In this document: one piece after another, positions 14,601 to 14,782 of the stretch
Numbering within the stretch: the first letter of the stretch is position 1
Layout of the letters: every line of letters begins with the position of its first letter
DNA from: DASYAN01 sp036501345
GTDB taxonomy: Bacteria; Chloroflexota; Ktedonobacteria; Ktedonobacterales; Ktedonobacteraceae
Assembly (NCBI GenBank): GCA_036501345.1
Contig: DASYAN010000450.1
Coordinates: 1 to 14,782 of the forward strand
Direction of reading: 5' to 3'
DNA: 14,782 nt
Program-made: the position numbers and the translations under genes
The notes under the pieces: generated by a model
The model's database searches: none
Told to the model about the DNA's origin: nothing
Seen by the model: only the letters and a program-made list of their open reading frames with translations

Positions 14601-14780
14601 AAGGAGAGTGCAGACCTATCCATATTGGGTCAGGTTACCACAGGATCTAACGATTCTCATGCTCAGATTACGGGAAGCATCAAATTGTCTCCCCAAGCCA
14701 AGGAAACGGTTAGTTGGATTATAATGGACCCAAGAATTCGGACAGGGAAAAGGCCAGAAATAAGATATACTAAAGCATGA
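11616..14780 (+). CDS. Large unrecognised protein of helical repeats, 1054 residues
   Basis: ATG 11616 has AAGGAG 10 bases upstream. There is no signal peptide or membrane helix, so a cytoplasmic place is likely. Residues 1-55 are Arg/Gly/Ser-rich with three echoes of LSGGRGR. Residues 56-180 are Thr/Pro/Ser-rich and look disordered, apart from a short Cys-bearing piece (FCEYITRCFCSGR). Residues 184-270 form a probable small folded part with tryptophans (IYSWPIEDGD, ARYWPIHRSDQ). From about 276 to 715 come five helical repeats of 80-95 residues, typified by LDSHQAF, EVC-QVHEKL-Q, TRT-ENLLEECE-LDKS and ASLDEAMLPL-LR. A divergent sixth may follow. Residues 740-980 are mostly helical, and the last 70 look beta-rich. 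The repeats suggest a spectrin-like scaffold; no enzymatic motif is visible. Position behind module 5 suggests shared control with the other module genes. Function unknown. Confidence 0.7.
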   Translation: MDRELSGGRGRLSEGRSSSRAPENRSMGRDQLSGSRDRFITEREPLLSGRGESTIEPTTEPTTQLTTAQIIATSFCEYITRCFCSGRITSDTPSHPAPLTIVEQQPEPTESPSTDRPKVNLSPVDSRPTPAGASSIDSSGESQTAERSHSQGVDLENRQGDAPLTTTSTEIQPNLLGDEKNSYLVRHKDGEIYSWPIEDGDPSLSYAFASISETPRLYFTNNRLDSRYQDEARYWPIHRSDQIRDTDLFSLPPHQEVLQIRQLLSLVKEVTERDVWLENFFQSRREYFAELQGSADWEELTTCREQLKASHDDAQQCLASEEPSSANLGEQHNKLIQSQRAMENAFLPFKLRDAIMSTEGRHTWVQDFLNSHQAFLTELNGSSSGAEVCGQVYEKLRQLNDTINAARTKLASEARTPENLLEECEKLDKSLASLDEAMLPLRLQFAEMGCVRGRELLNRHQAFSYNGGEVHSQIREKLEQLEVYVDAAKKRLITETRTHENLLHEHSSLNMSLDALDDAVLSVLEVSIKNAKKRRAISQDFLDCHRVLLTELEKFDNEREVCNQIHESLSQLKAHIKAAKKSLTSEIRTHKNLLEECERLDKSSASLDEAMLPLKLRVAIASMEGLRPWARNLLDSHQAFFTGLKASSSEAEVCRQVHEKLKQFNDAIDEAKTRFTSKTKISNDLLKAHKKLDESWALLDEAMLPFRLRDVVKTGQEQYILASTLKKESSDLIANPQHFQANLRQLIDNIVIAEQYFVDMKAESQELHTIIDKLFSNQENIRRTLPPPPIALQAALERYAQDKILQIKEKSNDWIENRITSIQRKMQLLGPIQRVLPILATTTLKPIRRGLSDPLVQRSVACLGDATRILDNASTFLLGEHIYGSAEECFLDKGEKVRATLSTIEQDLSGLQGQLEQTFTDENLSSLQEQLNHILEGAETYLPSKLSDQTSRTIEALNNVRQYWQSHKEEIARQFPRDQHNHIKFTLNAIGYKYSKESADLSILGQVTTGSNDSHAQITGSIKLSPQAKETVSWIIMDPRIRTGKRPEIRYTKA
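12442..13760 (+). repeat. Five diverged in-frame repeat units in the large helical protein gene
   Basis: Unit boundaries fall near 12442, 12686, 12962, 13210 and 13481. Some stretches remain nearly identical at DNA level: about 12870-12938 against 13391-13456 (both with TTATTAGAAGAATGTGAGA), and 12770-12830 against 13560-13620 (both with GAAGTTTGT-GGCAGGTT). The units grew by duplication, with parts recently homogenised. Confidence 0.85.
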
Positions 14781-14782
14781 TG

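Noticed and set aside
1..14782. tRNA or rRNA genes
   Set aside because: I saw no cloverleaf-like set of stems with TTC-G and CCA-type landmarks, and no rRNA sequence, on either strand.

Overview
The window is about 14.8 kb of moderate-GC bacterial DNA. Its gene content suggests a large-genome, mycelium-forming Chloroflexota of the Ktedonobacteria type. The clues are exported glycoside hydrolases of actinomycete type, an ISAzo13-type transposase remnant, a MEKHLA-domain protein, and HTH proteins fused to a membrane helix and an outer domain. This assignment is inference; there is no rRNA or other marker gene.

Layout: (1) 1-452 is the end of an exported protein carrying a beta-sandwich accessory domain known from actinomycete hydrolases. 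(2) 490-4950 is a duplicated and rearranged block: promoter-like module 1, a secreted HExxH peptidase (674-1516), an unrecognised repeat-bearing gene (1892-2842), a decayed piece of that gene, module 2, a secreted HExxE protein (3461-4483), then the duplicated tail of the peptidase gene and a maturase-like scrap. (3) 4950-7172 on the minus strand is a GH92 alpha-mannosidase driven from module 3. (4) 7492-9115 holds a MEKHLA gene with its own hairpin and promoter, a transposase scrap, module 4 and a 66-codon gene. (5) 9116-10246 is a membrane-bound HTH regulator with a tandemly duplicated acidic linker. (6) 10342-11273 is an ISAzo13-type transposase remnant abutting the stop codon of a convergent membrane-anchored protein. 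(7) 11285-14780 is module 5 followed by a 1054-residue protein built of about five helical repeats of 80-95 residues.

The most notable pattern is a regulatory module present five times, each copy upstream of a gene and pointing at it. Each has two to four TGTCC-type direct repeats spaced mostly 19-22 bp, then TTGTCC, exactly 24 bp, then TATGCT or TATTCT. Copies 1-3 are nearly identical and precede the three genes for secreted proteins; copies 4-5 have diverged in spacer sequence but not in spacer length, and precede the two unrecognised genes. This looks like an activator-dependent promoter family that links exported hydrolases and orphan genes. Repeated remnants around it suggest that promoter-plus-gene cassettes are duplicated and their coding regions swapped.
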